Positions 8,837 to 17,994 of a DNA stretch of 64,000 bases are shown here, in pieces. The notes beneath the pieces are model-generated. The model made no database searches. It was not told the DNA's origin and was given only the letters and a program-made list of their open reading frames with translations. The translations under genes were made by a program, and so were the position numbers. The stretch comes from Burkholderia ubonensis subsp. mesacidophila. Lineage in GTDB: Bacteria; Pseudomonadota; Gammaproteobacteria; Burkholderiales; Burkholderiaceae. How positions within the stretch are numbered: position 1 is the stretch's first letter; each line of letters begins with the position of its first letter. Location of the stretch: positions 3,244,660 through 3,308,659 of the forward strand of contig NZ_CP020738.1 of NCBI RefSeq assembly GCF_002097715.1, in the 5' to 3' direction.

Positions 8837-9544
8837 TCAGGAAGCGTCGCCCTGCGCGTCGACTTCGATCCCCAATTCGGCCGCCATCCGCTCGACGAGC
8901 GCCTGCAACCGTGCGACTTCGTCCGCGAGACGCTTCTGCTCGGCCTTCAGCGCCTCGAATTCGGACGGCGGAACGGAATCGGCCCCGCCCGCCTCCTGCC
9001 CCGCGAAATCGCTCACGCTCACTTCGCCGCACATCAGGTGCGTCCAGCGGTTCTCCCGCGCGCCGGCCGCGCGCGGCAGCTTCACGACGAGCGGCGGCTC
9101 GCGCGTCGCCAGCTCTTCAAGGAACGCCTCGACCGACGAGATGTCGGCGAAGCCGTGCAGGCGCGCGGTGTTCAGGCGCAATTCAGCGGCCGTCTGCGGG
9201 CCGCGCAGCAGCAGGATCGTCAGCAGCGCAACCGCCTGGCTCGGGATCCCGAGCACACGGTTCACGTTGTGCTCGAAGCGCGGCACGCGGCTGCTGCTGC
9301 CTTCCATCACGAGGCTCAGGTGCTTCAGCCCGTCGATCGCGGTCGTCACCTCGGCCTCGCTGACGTTCATCACCGGCGAGCGCGCGGTCTTCTGGTTGCA
9401 GCCCGCGGTCAGCGCGTTCAGCGACAGCGGGTACGTATCCGGCACCGTGTGCTGTTTCTCGACCAGCACGCCGAGAATGCGCGCTTCGAGCTGCGTCAGT
9501 TCGCGGAGGGGGCGGGGCGAAGGAGTATCCGGAGTGGTGTTCAT
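8837..9544 (-). CDS. YceH family (DUF480) protein
   Basis: A 235-residue protein of the YceH family, near its usual length. The N-terminal half carries two winged-helix-like repeats (LTQLEARILGVLVEK and LLTILLLRGPQTAAELR). NQKTARSPVM is a family hallmark. The C terminus is a coiled coil (LKAEQKRLADEVARLQALVE). The function of the family is not established; regulatory or nucleic-acid roles have been suggested. Monocistronic by position. Confidence 0.85.
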   Translation of the reverse strand: MNTTPDTPSPRPLRELTQLEARILGVLVEKQHTVPDTYPLSLNALTAGCNQKTARSPVMNVSEAEVTTAIDGLKHLSLVMEGSSSRVPRFEHNVNRVLGIPSQAVALLTILLLRGPQTAAELRLNTARLHGFADISSVEAFLEELATREPPLVVKLPRAAGARENRWTHLMCGEVSVSDFAGQEAGGADSVPPSEFEALKAEQKRLADEVARLQALVERMAAELGIEVDAQGDAS

Positions 9545-9835
9545 GGGTGGCGTCGCTGCGGGCTACGAGTGAAAGGGAAGCGGATCGCGGCCCGGCGGCG
9601 CGCCGGGCGGGCGAGCCATATGATAGCCGGTGCCGCGCTGCCCGGGCGTGCGGTCGCGTGTCGCGGCATTCGTCACATTCATCGCATTCGTTGCACTTGT
9701 TGCATCGATCGCAATCGCCGCCCGCATCGCCGCCTGTCACTGTCAATCCCGCAAAACGGCCAGCTTGGAACCGCTGCGCACGATGGCTACACTCTGGACG
9801 CGGTTCAAACTTTCGTCACCAGACAGGAGAACGTC

Positions 9836-10693
9836 ATGCAAGACAAGCAGTCCGTCGCACCGGAAAGCACCGCATTGCGCGTCGCACTGTGGCGGGCCAT
9901 GCACACGGAGGTCGATGCGCCGCCGTATGTGCTCGAAGACGATATCGGCCTGCAACTGATCGCGCCGGACGAAGACTGGCGCGACCGTCCCGACATGCAC
10001 CCGCAGGGCACGCGCGGCTTTCGGGCGTCGGTCATCGGCCGCGCACGCTTCATCGAGGATCTGCTGGCCGAGTACGCCGAGCGCGGCGTCGCGCAGTACG
10101 TGCTGCTCGGCGCGGGCCTGGATACCTTCGCGCAGCGCCGGCCGGGCCTCGCGTCGCGCCTGCAGGTGTTCGAAGTGGACCAGCCCGGCCCGCAGGCATG
10201 GAAGCGGCAGCGCCTGATCTCGCTCGGTTTCGGCGTGCCGGAATGGCTGCATCTCGTGCCGGTCGATTTCGAGGCCAGCGATTCGTGGTTCGAGAAACTG
10301 GTCGCGGCGGGTTTCGCGACCGATCAGCCGGCAGTCATCGCGTCCACCGGCGTGACGATGTACCTGAGCCTCGACGCGATCAAGGCGACGCTGCGGCAGA
10401 TCGCGTCGCTCGCACGCGGTACGACGCTCGCGATGACGTTCCTGCTGCCGCCCGCGCTTGTCGAGCAGGAAGACCGCGCGATCTACGAGGCGGTGCTGGA
10501 CCGCGCGCGCGACGCCGGCACGCCGTTCGTGAGCTTCTTCAGTCCGGCCGAGATCCTCGCGCTCGCAAGCGAAGCCGGCTTCAGCGAAGCCCGTTGCGTG
10601 TTGCCGGCCGATCTCGTGCAACGCTATTTCAACGGACGGACCGACGGGTTCCGGCCGGTCGACGGCGAAGTGTTCCTCGTCGCGACCGTGTAA
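9836..10693 (+). CDS. Class I SAM-dependent methyltransferase, LCM type
   Basis: A 285-residue enzyme of the group related to leucine carboxyl methyltransferases. Motif I is YVLLGAGLDTFA; the acidic motif follows in LQVFEVDQPG, and ASTGVTMYLS lies in the middle. These enzymes methylate carboxyl groups of small molecules or proteins; the substrate here is unknown. The ATG at 9836 has CAGGAGA upstream; earlier in-frame codons overlap the divergent yceH and are rejected. Confidence 0.8.
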   Translation: MQDKQSVAPESTALRVALWRAMHTEVDAPPYVLEDDIGLQLIAPDEDWRDRPDMHPQGTRGFRASVIGRARFIEDLLAEYAERGVAQYVLLGAGLDTFAQRRPGLASRLQVFEVDQPGPQAWKRQRLISLGFGVPEWLHLVPVDFEASDSWFEKLVAAGFATDQPAVIASTGVTMYLSLDAIKATLRQIASLARGTTLAMTFLLPPALVEQEDRAIYEAVLDRARDAGTPFVSFFSPAEILALASEAGFSEARCVLPADLVQRYFNGRTDGFRPVDGEVFLVATV

Positions 10694-10698
10694 CTTGC

Positions 10699-10737
10699 GC
10701 GCCGGCGTCCGCGTTTGCGCGACGCGGACGCCGGCGC
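10699..10737 (+). terminator. 15-bp hairpin after the methyltransferase gene
   Basis: Perfect GC stem 10699-10713 with 10723-10737 and a 9-nt loop, starting 6 bases after the stop codon. No U-run, but position and strength fit a terminator. Confidence 0.65.
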
Positions 10738-10910
10738 TACGATACGGCTTCGTCAGGCTCGTTACGATGCATCGGGGCAGCCGCTGCCGGCGCCCCGTCG
10801 CCGTGATCGATCGGCCATCGCGTCAGCGCATGGCACGCCCGCCCGGCGGGCTCCATCCCCCTCGCCAGCCGCGCACACCCTCGTTCAACCCCCGTACGCT
10901 TCTCATCGAC

Positions 10911-11678
10911 ATGACCCAGCCGTCCACTCCACTCCCGTCCGTTCGCGCCATCGTCACCGGCCACACGCGCGGCCTCGGCGCCGCACTGGCCGCGCAATTG
11001 CTGGCGCGCGGCATCGCCGTGCTCGGCCTGTCGCGCAGCCGCCATCCGTCGCTCGGCGCGCAAGCCGGCGAGCGCTTCGCCGAAGTCGAGCTCGACCTGT
11101 CGGAACCGACGCGCGTCGAAGCGTGGCTCGCCGGCGGCGCATTGGGCCGCTTCGTCGACGGCGCTTCCGCCGTGCTGCTGTTCAACAACGCCGGCACCGT
11201 CGAGCCGATCGGCCCGCTCGACGCGCAGGACCCGGCGGCGGTCGCGCGCGCGGTCAGCCTGAACGTCGCGACGCCGCTGATGCTGTCGAGCGCGCTCGCG
11301 CGGGCCGGCGCCGACACCGTCGAGCGCCGCATCCTGCACGTGTCGAGCGGCGCCGCGCGCAACGCGTATGCGGGCTGGAGCATCTACTGCGCGACCAAGG
11401 CCGCGCTCGACCATCACGCGCGCGCGGTCGCGCTGGATGCGACGCGCGGGCTGCGCATCTGCAGCGTTGCGCCGGGCGTCGTCGACACCGGCATGCAGGC
11501 GACGATCCGCGCGACCAGCGCCGACCACTTCCCGCAGCGCGAGAAGTTCGACCAACTCAAGGCGAGCGGCGCGCTTGCCACGCCGGAAGCGGCCGCGCGG
11601 CAACTGATCGACTACGCGCTGAGCGACGCATTCGGCACCGTGCCGACGGCAGACGTGCGGGAGCTGGCGGCCGGATAA
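10911..11678 (+). CDS. Short-chain dehydrogenase/reductase
   Basis: A 255-residue SDR. The cofactor motif is TGHTRGLG near residues 15-22, a variant of TGxxxGxG. NNAG follows near residue 95, and the catalytic set is Ser in HVSSGA, then YCATK. Cofactor preference and substrate are unclear. The start at 10911 places the first beta strand about 12 residues in, as is normal. Converges with the MOSC gene; the 232-bp space upstream holds nothing clear. Confidence 0.8.
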   Translation: MTQPSTPLPSVRAIVTGHTRGLGAALAAQLLARGIAVLGLSRSRHPSLGAQAGERFAEVELDLSEPTRVEAWLAGGALGRFVDGASAVLLFNNAGTVEPIGPLDAQDPAAVARAVSLNVATPLMLSSALARAGADTVERRILHVSSGAARNAYAGWSIYCATKAALDHHARAVALDATRGLRICSVAPGVVDTGMQATIRATSADHFPQREKFDQLKASGALATPEAAARQLIDYALSDAFGTVPTADVRELAAG

Positions 11679-11696
11679 GCCGCGCGCCGCCGCCCA

Positions 11697-12401
11697 TCAC
11701 CCTTCCAGCCGCTTCGTCCAGTCTTCGACCGTCCGTTCCGTCCGGCGCCGTTCGAGCATCTTGCGCCAGGCGGGCGGCAGCGTCCCGACGCCGCACAGCG
11801 CGTCGAGCGCCGCCATGTCGAGCGTGCGCCGGTACAGCACGTCGAGCACCGTCGACAGCGGCCATTCCGGATGGGCGCGCGCGTGCAGCGCCAGCACCGC
11901 GCCCGGCTCCACCCAACCCTCCTCCAGCACGCGGTAATACCATCCGGTCCGTCCGCTTTGCTGCACGAGCGCGGCCATCCGCGCATGCTCGAATCGCGCG
12001 TTGAGCTTCCAGCAGGGTTGCCTCGACTGCGACAACTGAAGCACGGCGTCGCCCAACGTGAAGACGTCGCCGATGCAGACGTCACGCTCGGTCATGCCCC
12101 GTGTCGACAGGTTCTCGCCGAATGCCCCCGGTTGCGCGAGCACGTCGCGCGCGCCGATCTGCGTGGACCACCACGCATAATGGTCGAACGCATAGTGATG
12201 GACCGCCTTGTCGGGGCCGCCGTGATGCCGGCGATCCGCCTGCTCGTCGCCCGCAAAGCCGAGCGCGCCCAGCCACAGGCGCGCCGGGACCGGCCGCTTG
12301 GCGATCGCGCTCGCGTGCGGCGTACCGGCCAGCGGCCGGCACACCCCGACGAGCACGGCCCCGATCTCGGCCTCGATCACCGGATGCGCGTCGCGGCTCA
12401 T
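11697..12401 (-). CDS. MOSC domain protein, YiiM-like
   Basis: A 234-residue MOSC protein resembling E. coli YiiM. Visible family features are GDEQADRRHHGGPDKAVH, PGAFGENLSTRG, IGDVFTLGDAVLQLSQSRQPC with the conserved Cys, and a C-terminal helical extension. MOSC proteins handle sulfur or N-hydroxylated substrates with molybdenum cofactor. It begins inside the stop of the DapA-like gene (ATGA overlap), so the two are probably co-translated and may act in one pathway. Confidence 0.8.
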   Translation of the reverse strand: MSRDAHPVIEAEIGAVLVGVCRPLAGTPHASAIAKRPVPARLWLGALGFAGDEQADRRHHGGPDKAVHHYAFDHYAWWSTQIGARDVLAQPGAFGENLSTRGMTERDVCIGDVFTLGDAVLQLSQSRQPCWKLNARFEHARMAALVQQSGRTGWYYRVLEEGWVEPGAVLALHARAHPEWPLSTVLDVLYRRTLDMAALDALCGVGTLPPAWRKMLERRRTERTVEDWTKRLEG

Positions 12402-13294
12402 GCCGGCACGCACTCCGGCAGCGCGGCGAGCAAGCGCGCGAGTTCGCGCGTCCGGTCCTCACCGAGCGGCAGCAGCGGTTTTCTCGATTCGCCGGCGTCG
12501 AAGCCGCGCAGGCGCAATCCGGCCTTGACCGTGACCGGCAGGCCAGCGCTGACGATGAATCGCAACAACGGCAGCTGCGTGTGGAAAACCTCGCGCGCCC
12601 GCGCCAGGTCGCCCGCCTGCACGGCTTCATACAGCGCAAGCGGCAAGCGTGCGTTCAGGTTCGGCGCGGCGGTGCACCATCCGGCCGCGCCCGCGGCCAG
12701 TGCGGCGAGCGCCATCGGATTGCTGCCGTTGTAGAGCGCAATCGCGCCGTCGCTCAATTCCGCGAGACGGTGCATCCGCACGATGTCGCCCGTGCTCTCC
12801 TTGACCATCGTGACGTTGTCGACGGCGCGGCAGATCGTGGCGATCAGCTCGGGCGGCATGTCGACGCCGCTCGTCGCGGGATTGTTGTACAGCATGATCG
12901 GAATGCCGATCGCGTCGCCGATCGCGCGATAGTGGCCGACGATCTCGTCGTTGCCGAGCTTCCAGTACGACACCGGCAGCACCATCACCGCATCGGCGCC
13001 GGCTTGCTCGGCAAAGCGGGCGCGGCGCACCGCACTCGCCGTGGTCAGGTCGGAAATGCCGACGACCGTCGGCACGCGTTTGCGGACCGCGCGAACCGAC
13101 GTGTCGGCGACCGCCTCCCATTCGGCATCGGACAGGTATGCACTCTCGCCCGTGCTGCCGAGCGACGCGATGCCGTGAACGCCATCGCCGATCAGCCGGT
13201 CGATCAACGCTTCAAGCGTTTTAAGGTCGAGGCTGCCGGCGGCGGAAAATGGGGTGACCGGGTACGCAATGACACCTCTCAGCATGACTGACAT
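12398..13294 (-). CDS. DapA/NanA-family lyase
   Basis: A 298-residue member of the dihydrodipicolinate synthase and N-acetylneuraminate lyase superfamily. Seen are YPVTPF near the N terminus, GSTGE for carboxylate binding, LYNNPATSG containing the YNxP motif, and the Schiff-base Lys in MVKESTGD. True DapA is usually encoded elsewhere, so a catabolic aldol or dehydratase reaction is more likely. Overlaps the MOSC gene by 4 bp and lies 50 bp after the class II aldolase, suggesting one catabolic operon. Confidence 0.8.
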   Translation of the reverse strand: MSVMLRGVIAYPVTPFSAAGSLDLKTLEALIDRLIGDGVHGIASLGSTGESAYLSDAEWEAVADTSVRAVRKRVPTVVGISDLTTASAVRRARFAEQAGADAVMVLPVSYWKLGNDEIVGHYRAIGDAIGIPIMLYNNPATSGVDMPPELIATICRAVDNVTMVKESTGDIVRMHRLAELSDGAIALYNGSNPMALAALAAGAAGWCTAAPNLNARLPLALYEAVQAGDLARAREVFHTQLPLLRFIVSAGLPVTVKAGLRLRGFDAGESRKPLLPLGEDRTRELARLLAALPECVPA

Positions 13295-13344
13295 GATTTG
13301 CACTCCACAATTAAAAGTGTATGTCGCTCGATTTCATCGAGGGT

Positions 13345-14127
13345 TCAGGCAACGCAATCGGGATGCGTGCGAAGCGCGCGACGGGCGTAATAGTCGAACG
13401 TCACGGCATCGCGCTTCGGCTTCGAGATCCAGTCGTGCGCTTCCCGCGCCAGCGCCGGCGGAACCGGCCGAATCGTGCCGGCCGACATCGCGAGCAATTG
13501 CAGCTTCGCGGCGCGTTCGATCAGCAACGCAAGCACGCAGGCCTCCTCGATCGTCGTGCCGACCACGAGCTGGCCGTGGTGCGACAGCAGGATCGACCGC
13601 TTGCTGCCGAGCGCCTTCGCAATGATTTCGCCTTCCTCGTTGCCGACGGGCACGCCGGGCCAGTCCTTCAGGAACGCGCAATCGTCGTAGAGCGGGCACG
13701 TATCCATATGCGATACGACGAGCGGCTGCTCGAGCATCGACAACGCCGCGACATGCGTCGGATGCGTATGGATGATGCAGTTCACGTCCGGGCGTTGCCG
13801 ATAGATCCACGTATGGAACCGGTTGGCCGGGTTCGGAATGCCTTCGCCGTCGACCACGTCGAGATCCTCGTTCACCCGCAGCAGGTTCGCGGCCGAAATC
13901 TCGTCGAAACCGAGCCCCAGCCGCTGCGTGTAGTAGGTCCCGGCTTCATCCGCGCGGCACGTGATCTGCCCGGCCAGGCCCGAATCATGTCCCGCGTCGA
14001 ACAGGATCCGGCACGTGAGCGCGAGTTTCTGGCGCGCGGTCCAGCCGCTCTCGCCGACCGCGCTCTCGAGACGCCGCTCGGCAAGCGCAACGAGCGCCGC
14101 TTTCGGCAACTGCAGTGTTTCCGCCAT
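13345..14127 (-). CDS. Class II aldolase/adducin family protein
   Basis: A 260-residue class II aldolase-type enzyme. The divalent metal site is visible in HTHPTH, with a third His in LLSHHGQLVVG. GLAGQITCR and DEISAANLLRV complete the usual N-terminal region. Family members cleave phosphorylated or free sugar acids or act as decarboxylases; no substrate is clear. It is the first gene of the unit with the DapA-like and MOSC genes and faces a regulator gene across a palindromic operator. Confidence 0.8.
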   Translation of the reverse strand: MAETLQLPKAALVALAERRLESAVGESGWTARQKLALTCRILFDAGHDSGLAGQITCRADEAGTYYTQRLGLGFDEISAANLLRVNEDLDVVDGEGIPNPANRFHTWIYRQRPDVNCIIHTHPTHVAALSMLEQPLVVSHMDTCPLYDDCAFLKDWPGVPVGNEEGEIIAKALGSKRSILLSHHGQLVVGTTIEEACVLALLIERAAKLQLLAMSAGTIRPVPPALAREAHDWISKPKRDAVTFDYYARRALRTHPDCVA

Positions 14128-14200
14128 GTAGCCTCCTCAATGGATAGGACGTGCCCCGTCATACGCATCCGTCTGCGCTTTCAGACACGCGGTCGATTAT

Positions 14201-14217
14201 ATGACACATTGTGTCAT
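14201..14217. promoter_or_regulatory. Perfect palindromic operator in a divergent promoter
   Basis: ATGACACA-T-TGTGTCAT, an 8-bp perfect inverted repeat with a 1-nt centre. It lies 39 bp before the XRE-cupin gene and 74 bp before the aldolase gene. It is the natural binding site for the XRE-cupin protein or the GntR protein encoded alongside. Confidence 0.65.
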
Positions 14218-14255
14218 GCGTTACAATCGGTTTTTCGAAGGAAACTTGTCGCCCC

Positions 14256-14798
14256 ATGACGATTCGCCTGAAGCTGCTGAGAAAACAAAAGGGCTGGACG
14301 CTCGATGTGCTGGCCGACGAGACCGGCCTCACCAAGAGTTATCTGTCGAAGGTCGAGCGCGGCTTGAGCGTGCCGTCGATCGCCGTCGCGCTGAAGCTGT
14401 CGAAGGCGTTGAACGTCGACGTCGAGCAACTGTTTTCGGAGCGCCACAATCGCGAGCTGATCACCGTGACGCGCGCGGACGAGCGCACCGCGCCGGGCGA
14501 CAAGTCCGCCGGGCACGCGCATGCGTTCGAGAGCATCGCGGCCGGCGTCGCGCCGAAGAAGATGCTGCCGTTCATCGTCCGTCCGCCGCGCGATTTCGCC
14601 GCGTCGACGTTCCGCGAGCATGACGGCGAGGAATTCCTGTTCGTGCACAAGGGGCGCGTCGAGATCGAGTTCCCGAACGAGACGGTGCAGCTCAAGGTGG
14701 GCGACTCGGTCTACTTCAATGCGCTGATTCCGCACCGCACGCGCAGCCTCGGCGCAACGCAGGCCGAGATTCTGGTCATCGTGAGTCACGAAGACTAG
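14256..14798 (+). CDS. XRE-type regulator with cupin domain
   Basis: A 180-residue two-domain regulator. Residues 1-60 hold the helix-turn-helix (VLADETGLTKSYLSKVERG). Residues about 105-175 form a small cupin (EHDGEEFLFVHKGRVEIEF and DSVYFNALIPHR) that probably senses the pathway ligand. The ATG at 14256 is preferred because the in-frame codon at 14211 lies inside the operator. Divergent from the aldolase operon, so it likely controls that operon and itself. Confidence 0.85.
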   Translation: MTIRLKLLRKQKGWTLDVLADETGLTKSYLSKVERGLSVPSIAVALKLSKALNVDVEQLFSERHNRELITVTRADERTAPGDKSAGHAHAFESIAAGVAPKKMLPFIVRPPRDFAASTFREHDGEEFLFVHKGRVEIEFPNETVQLKVGDSVYFNALIPHRTRSLGATQAEILVIVSHED

Positions 14799-14830
14799 AA
14801 TCGTCGCTTCTTTCCGCCCAAGGATTCCCG

Positions 14831-15568
14831 ATGGTCAAGAAGACCACCGCGCCGTTCCAGCAGATCAAGACGCTCGTGCGCCGGAACATCGAATCCGGCG
14901 ACTGGCATCCCGGGGACCGCATCCCGTCCGAGCTCGATCTCGCCGCGCAGTTCGGCGTCGCGCGCATGACGGTGAACCGCGCGCTGCGCGAGCTGACCGA
15001 GGAAGGCGCGCTGAAGCGCGTGGCGGGCATCGGCACCTTCGTCGCCGAGAGCAAGCCGCAATCGAACCTGCTGATGATCGCGCACATCCGCGACGAGATT
15101 CGCGCGCGCGGCCACGAATACCGCTGCCGCGTGCTCAGTCGCGCAAGCGAGCCGGCATCGTTCGACGTCGCGGCCGCGTTCGGCCTGCCGGTGAACACGC
15201 CGGTGTTTCATGTCGTCTGTGTGCACGAAGAGAACGGCCGGCCGATCCAGCTCGAGGATCGCTACGTGAATCCCGCCGCCGCGCCGGGCTTCATCGACCA
15301 GGATTTCCAGAGCGAGCCGCCGTCCGAGTACCTGTACAACAACGTGTCGCATGACGAACTGGAGATCGAGCACGTCGTCGACGCGTCGCTGCCCACGCAC
15401 GAGCAGGCGCAGCTGCTCGACATGCGCGCCGGCGAGCCGTGCCTGACGCTCACGCGCCGCACCTGGACCAACGGCCTGCCCGTCACGTTCGTGCACTTCC
15501 TGCACCCGGGCAATCGCTACCGGCTCGGCTCGCGCTTCAAGCCGGGCGCGGGGCACAAGCAGACCTGA
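14831..15568 (+). CDS. GntR-family regulator, HutC subfamily
   Basis: A 245-residue HutC-type regulator. The N-terminal winged helix (PSELDLAAQFGVARMTVNRA) is followed by a UTRA ligand domain (EDRYVNPAAAPGFIDQDF, FVHFLHPGNRYRLGSRF). It is highly similar in style to the histidine-utilisation repressor, but no hut enzyme gene lies in the window. It starts 32 bp after the XRE-cupin gene and may be co-transcribed. hutC is possible but not assigned on context. Confidence 0.8.
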   Translation: MVKKTTAPFQQIKTLVRRNIESGDWHPGDRIPSELDLAAQFGVARMTVNRALRELTEEGALKRVAGIGTFVAESKPQSNLLMIAHIRDEIRARGHEYRCRVLSRASEPASFDVAAAFGLPVNTPVFHVVCVHEENGRPIQLEDRYVNPAAAPGFIDQDFQSEPPSEYLYNNVSHDELEIEHVVDASLPTHEQAQLLDMRAGEPCLTLTRRTWTNGLPVTFVHFLHPGNRYRLGSRFKPGAGHKQT

Positions 15569-15577
15569 GCAACGCGC

Positions 15578-16429
15578 TCAGATCGCCGCTGCCTGCCCGC
15601 CCTCCTTCGACCACACGACCGGAAACAGCGGATGCGCCAGCGGTGCGCCGTCCGCCAGCTCGTCCGCCAGCCCCGGGAAATCCGGCGACGTCTTCCAGCG
15701 TCGCGGCGCATGGCGGACGTCGTCGCCGGTGAAGCGGATCGAGAACGCGCGCCGGCGGTTTTGCGTGCCGCCCGACGCATGCAGCGTCAGCATCCGGAAG
15801 CACACCATGTCGCCGGGCTCCAGCGCCCAGTGCCGGATCGGGAACGCGGCGCGGTCCGCTTCGATGTCGGGCAGATCCGCGAGGCTGCCTTCCGGAAACC
15901 ACTTCGCTTCCCGGTCCATGAACGTGCGCGGCATCAGCCACGGGCCACGGTGCGAGCCGGCGATGAACTCGAGCGTCGATTCGAGCGGCACCGGATCGAC
16001 CGGAATCCACATGCTGACGTTGTCGTCGCCTTCGATGTTGTAGTACGGCTGGTCCTGGTGCCACGGCGTGCGCTGCCGCGTGCCAGGCTCCTTGACGAGC
16101 AGGTGGTCGTGATGCAGCCGCACGGTGTCGCCGCCCATCAGCGCCGCCGCGACGGACGGCGCGGGCGAATTGACGATGAACGCGCGGTACGCGGCGTTGT
16201 GCCGCCAGTTGCAGAAATCCTCGAAGAACCAGCCGGGATCGTCGGGCCGGCTCGCGACCTTCGCACGCGTGCTCGGATGCGCGAGGTTGTCGTCGATGCC
16301 GGCCTTGAGCGTCGCAATCTCGTCCGGCGTAAAGATGCCCCGGATGCATGCCGCGCCGTCCGCGCGAAACGCGTCGATCAGTTCGCGGGTTACGGCTTTC
16401 GCGACACGGTCTTTGATGTTCGTGATCAT
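15578..16429 (-). CDS. Phytanoyl-CoA dioxygenase family protein
   Basis: A 283-residue Fe(II)/2-oxoglutarate dioxygenase. The iron ligands are His124 and Asp126 in WHQDQPYY and His217 in LHASGG; an Arg a few residues later would bind 2-oxoglutarate. Members hydroxylate small molecules or CoA esters; the substrate here is unknown. It converges with the GntR gene, leaving 9 bp between stops. GATCACGAAC upstream gives only a weak ribosome site. Confidence 0.8.
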   Translation of the reverse strand: MITNIKDRVAKAVTRELIDAFRADGAACIRGIFTPDEIATLKAGIDDNLAHPSTRAKVASRPDDPGWFFEDFCNWRHNAAYRAFIVNSPAPSVAAALMGGDTVRLHHDHLLVKEPGTRQRTPWHQDQPYYNIEGDDNVSMWIPVDPVPLESTLEFIAGSHRGPWLMPRTFMDREAKWFPEGSLADLPDIEADRAAFPIRHWALEPGDMVCFRMLTLHASGGTQNRRRAFSIRFTGDDVRHAPRRWKTSPDFPGLADELADGAPLAHPLFPVVWSKEGGQAAAI

Positions 16430-16658
16430 GGCTCGCCCGTCGGTTGAATGAATCGCGGCTGCTTAGATGAAGTCGCGATGCAGTCTAGACCGCTAAATTT
16501 TCGAGCGCAAGCGATTGAGAAAGCAGTTCGTCTGGGCGCCTGCGCTCGTGTGCGGACGTAATGACGGTCGGCATCCCGCATCCCCGGCCAATGTCGCTGC
16601 TGGATCGCAGTCTATACAGCAAATCGGGCAACGCGACGCCTGCGTTGCAAACCAATGA

Positions 16659-16676
16659 TGTAGGATATACTTTACA
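16659..16676 (+). promoter_or_regulatory. Imperfect palindrome before the toxin-antitoxin genes
   Basis: TGTA-N3-TATA-N3-TACA, 40 bp before the XRE start and including a TATACT -10-like hexamer. A site for autoregulation by the XRE protein is the simplest reading. Confidence 0.5.
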
Positions 16677-16715
16677 TTTGCGAGCCACCGCAGGATCGGC
16701 GGCCAGGAGGTCATC

Positions 16716-17195
16716 ATGCAGCTTTACGAGATTGGCCAGGCTGTGGCGAAGCGGCGAGCGGAGCTCGATCTCACGCAGGCTCAACTGGCAAAGCTCGCCG
16801 GCCTGTCGCGCTTCACCGTCAATCAGCTCGAGACCGGCAAGGTCAAGGATCTTGGAATCAACAAGCTGATTCCGCTGCTGAGCGTGCTCGGCATCGAGTT
16901 GACGGCCCAGCCGCGTCCGGCGCAGAAAGGCCTCTACAAGGCTGCAGTGAGCGCGAACGTCAGCTACAAGGGTGATCTGACGGAACGCCTGCTGGCCGAT
17001 GCGCTGGCAACGGGGCGGATTCCGGAAGGGTATGAATCGCAGCTTTCCGTGGTGCTCGACGAGGTGCCGGTGCCGGTCGTCGTCAAAGCCGCCGAGGAGG
17101 CCGCCGCACGCTCGGGCACGCCGCTCCGGCAGATCTGGAAGCATCTCGCGACCTGGTCGACAGATCTGCATCTCTATCGGGGCGTCTGGAGATGA
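16716..17195 (+). CDS. XRE-family antitoxin-like protein
   Basis: A 159-residue protein with an N-terminal helix-turn-helix (residues about 10-60, LTQAQLAKLAGLSRFTVNQL) and a C-terminal half of no recognised family. AGGAGG precedes the ATG. It overlaps the next gene by 4 bp (ATGA). In this arrangement an XRE protein is expected to neutralise and repress a nucleotidyltransferase toxin. It replaces the AbiEi-type antitoxin usual for AbiEii toxins. Confidence 0.75.
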   Translation: MQLYEIGQAVAKRRAELDLTQAQLAKLAGLSRFTVNQLETGKVKDLGINKLIPLLSVLGIELTAQPRPAQKGLYKAAVSANVSYKGDLTERLLADALATGRIPEGYESQLSVVLDEVPVPVVVKAAEEAAARSGTPLRQIWKHLATWSTDLHLYRGVWR

Positions 17196-17887
17196 CCGCG
17201 CCGTCGCCGCTGCCCGACGGCCCTTGGCAGGGCCTGTTTCGCCACGCACTGACGCTCATCGACGAAATCCGGACGCATGGCACGGCCAATCCGTTCTGGA
17301 CGTTCGGCGGCGGCACCGTCCTCATGCTGCGGTACGGCCACCGCTTGAGCAAGGACATCGACATCTTCGTTCCCAATCCGCAGTACCTCGGATACGTCAA
17401 TCCGCGCATCAGCGATGCCGCGTCCGACATCACGACGGACTACGAGGAGCACGCGGAATTCGTGAAGCTCGTCTTGCCGGACGGCGAGATCGACTTCGTC
17501 GTGTCCCGGAACCTGACTGCCCCCGGCTTCGACGAGTGGACGCTGATGAATCATCCGGTCAAGGTCGAAACCGCCGCGGAAATCATCGCCAAGAAAATGT
17601 GGCACCGCGGCGATCGCCCGACCGCACGGGACCTGTTCGACTTGAGCCTGGTGATCGAACGGGAGCCGGACAACCTGATGGCAGCCGGCGAATACCTCGT
17701 CCGCCATCGCGATACCTTCCTGCGCATTCTGCGTGAACATCGCGCATTCCTGCTGCCGCGATTCAACGACATCCGGACACTCGGCTACACGCCCTCGTTC
17801 GACTATTGCGTCAAGCTGGCGAACACGTTCCTGCAGCAAATCCCCGACGACGACGCCAATCGCAAATCGCGCTTCCGGCGCAGCTAG
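17192..17887 (+). CDS. Nucleotidyltransferase, AbiEii/toxin type
   Basis: A 231-residue protein of the AbiEii nucleotidyltransferase family. The NTase signature is FGGGT at 38-42 and the metal-binding KDIDIF with Asp55 and Asp57; KMWHRGDRPTARDLFDL follows as in family members. These toxins transfer nucleotides to RNA or other targets and can abort phage infection. Coupled to the upstream XRE gene, so a toxin-antitoxin pair is inferred. Confidence 0.8.
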   Translation: MTAPSPLPDGPWQGLFRHALTLIDEIRTHGTANPFWTFGGGTVLMLRYGHRLSKDIDIFVPNPQYLGYVNPRISDAASDITTDYEEHAEFVKLVLPDGEIDFVVSRNLTAPGFDEWTLMNHPVKVETAAEIIAKKMWHRGDRPTARDLFDLSLVIEREPDNLMAAGEYLVRHRDTFLRILREHRAFLLPRFNDIRTLGYTPSFDYCVKLANTFLQQIPDDDANRKSRFRRS

Positions 17888-17994
17888 CGCGCCGCCCACC
17901 CCGTCAAAACCGCGATTGCCCGCCATGCCGCCGCATGCTAAAACGCGTTGCACGCATTCGAAAACGCAATGCCAGAACCCACGGAAGTGCAGAA

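Noticed and set aside
14831..15568. Naming the GntR gene hutC
   Set aside because: No histidine-degradation genes lie in the window, so the subfamily call is kept without the symbol.
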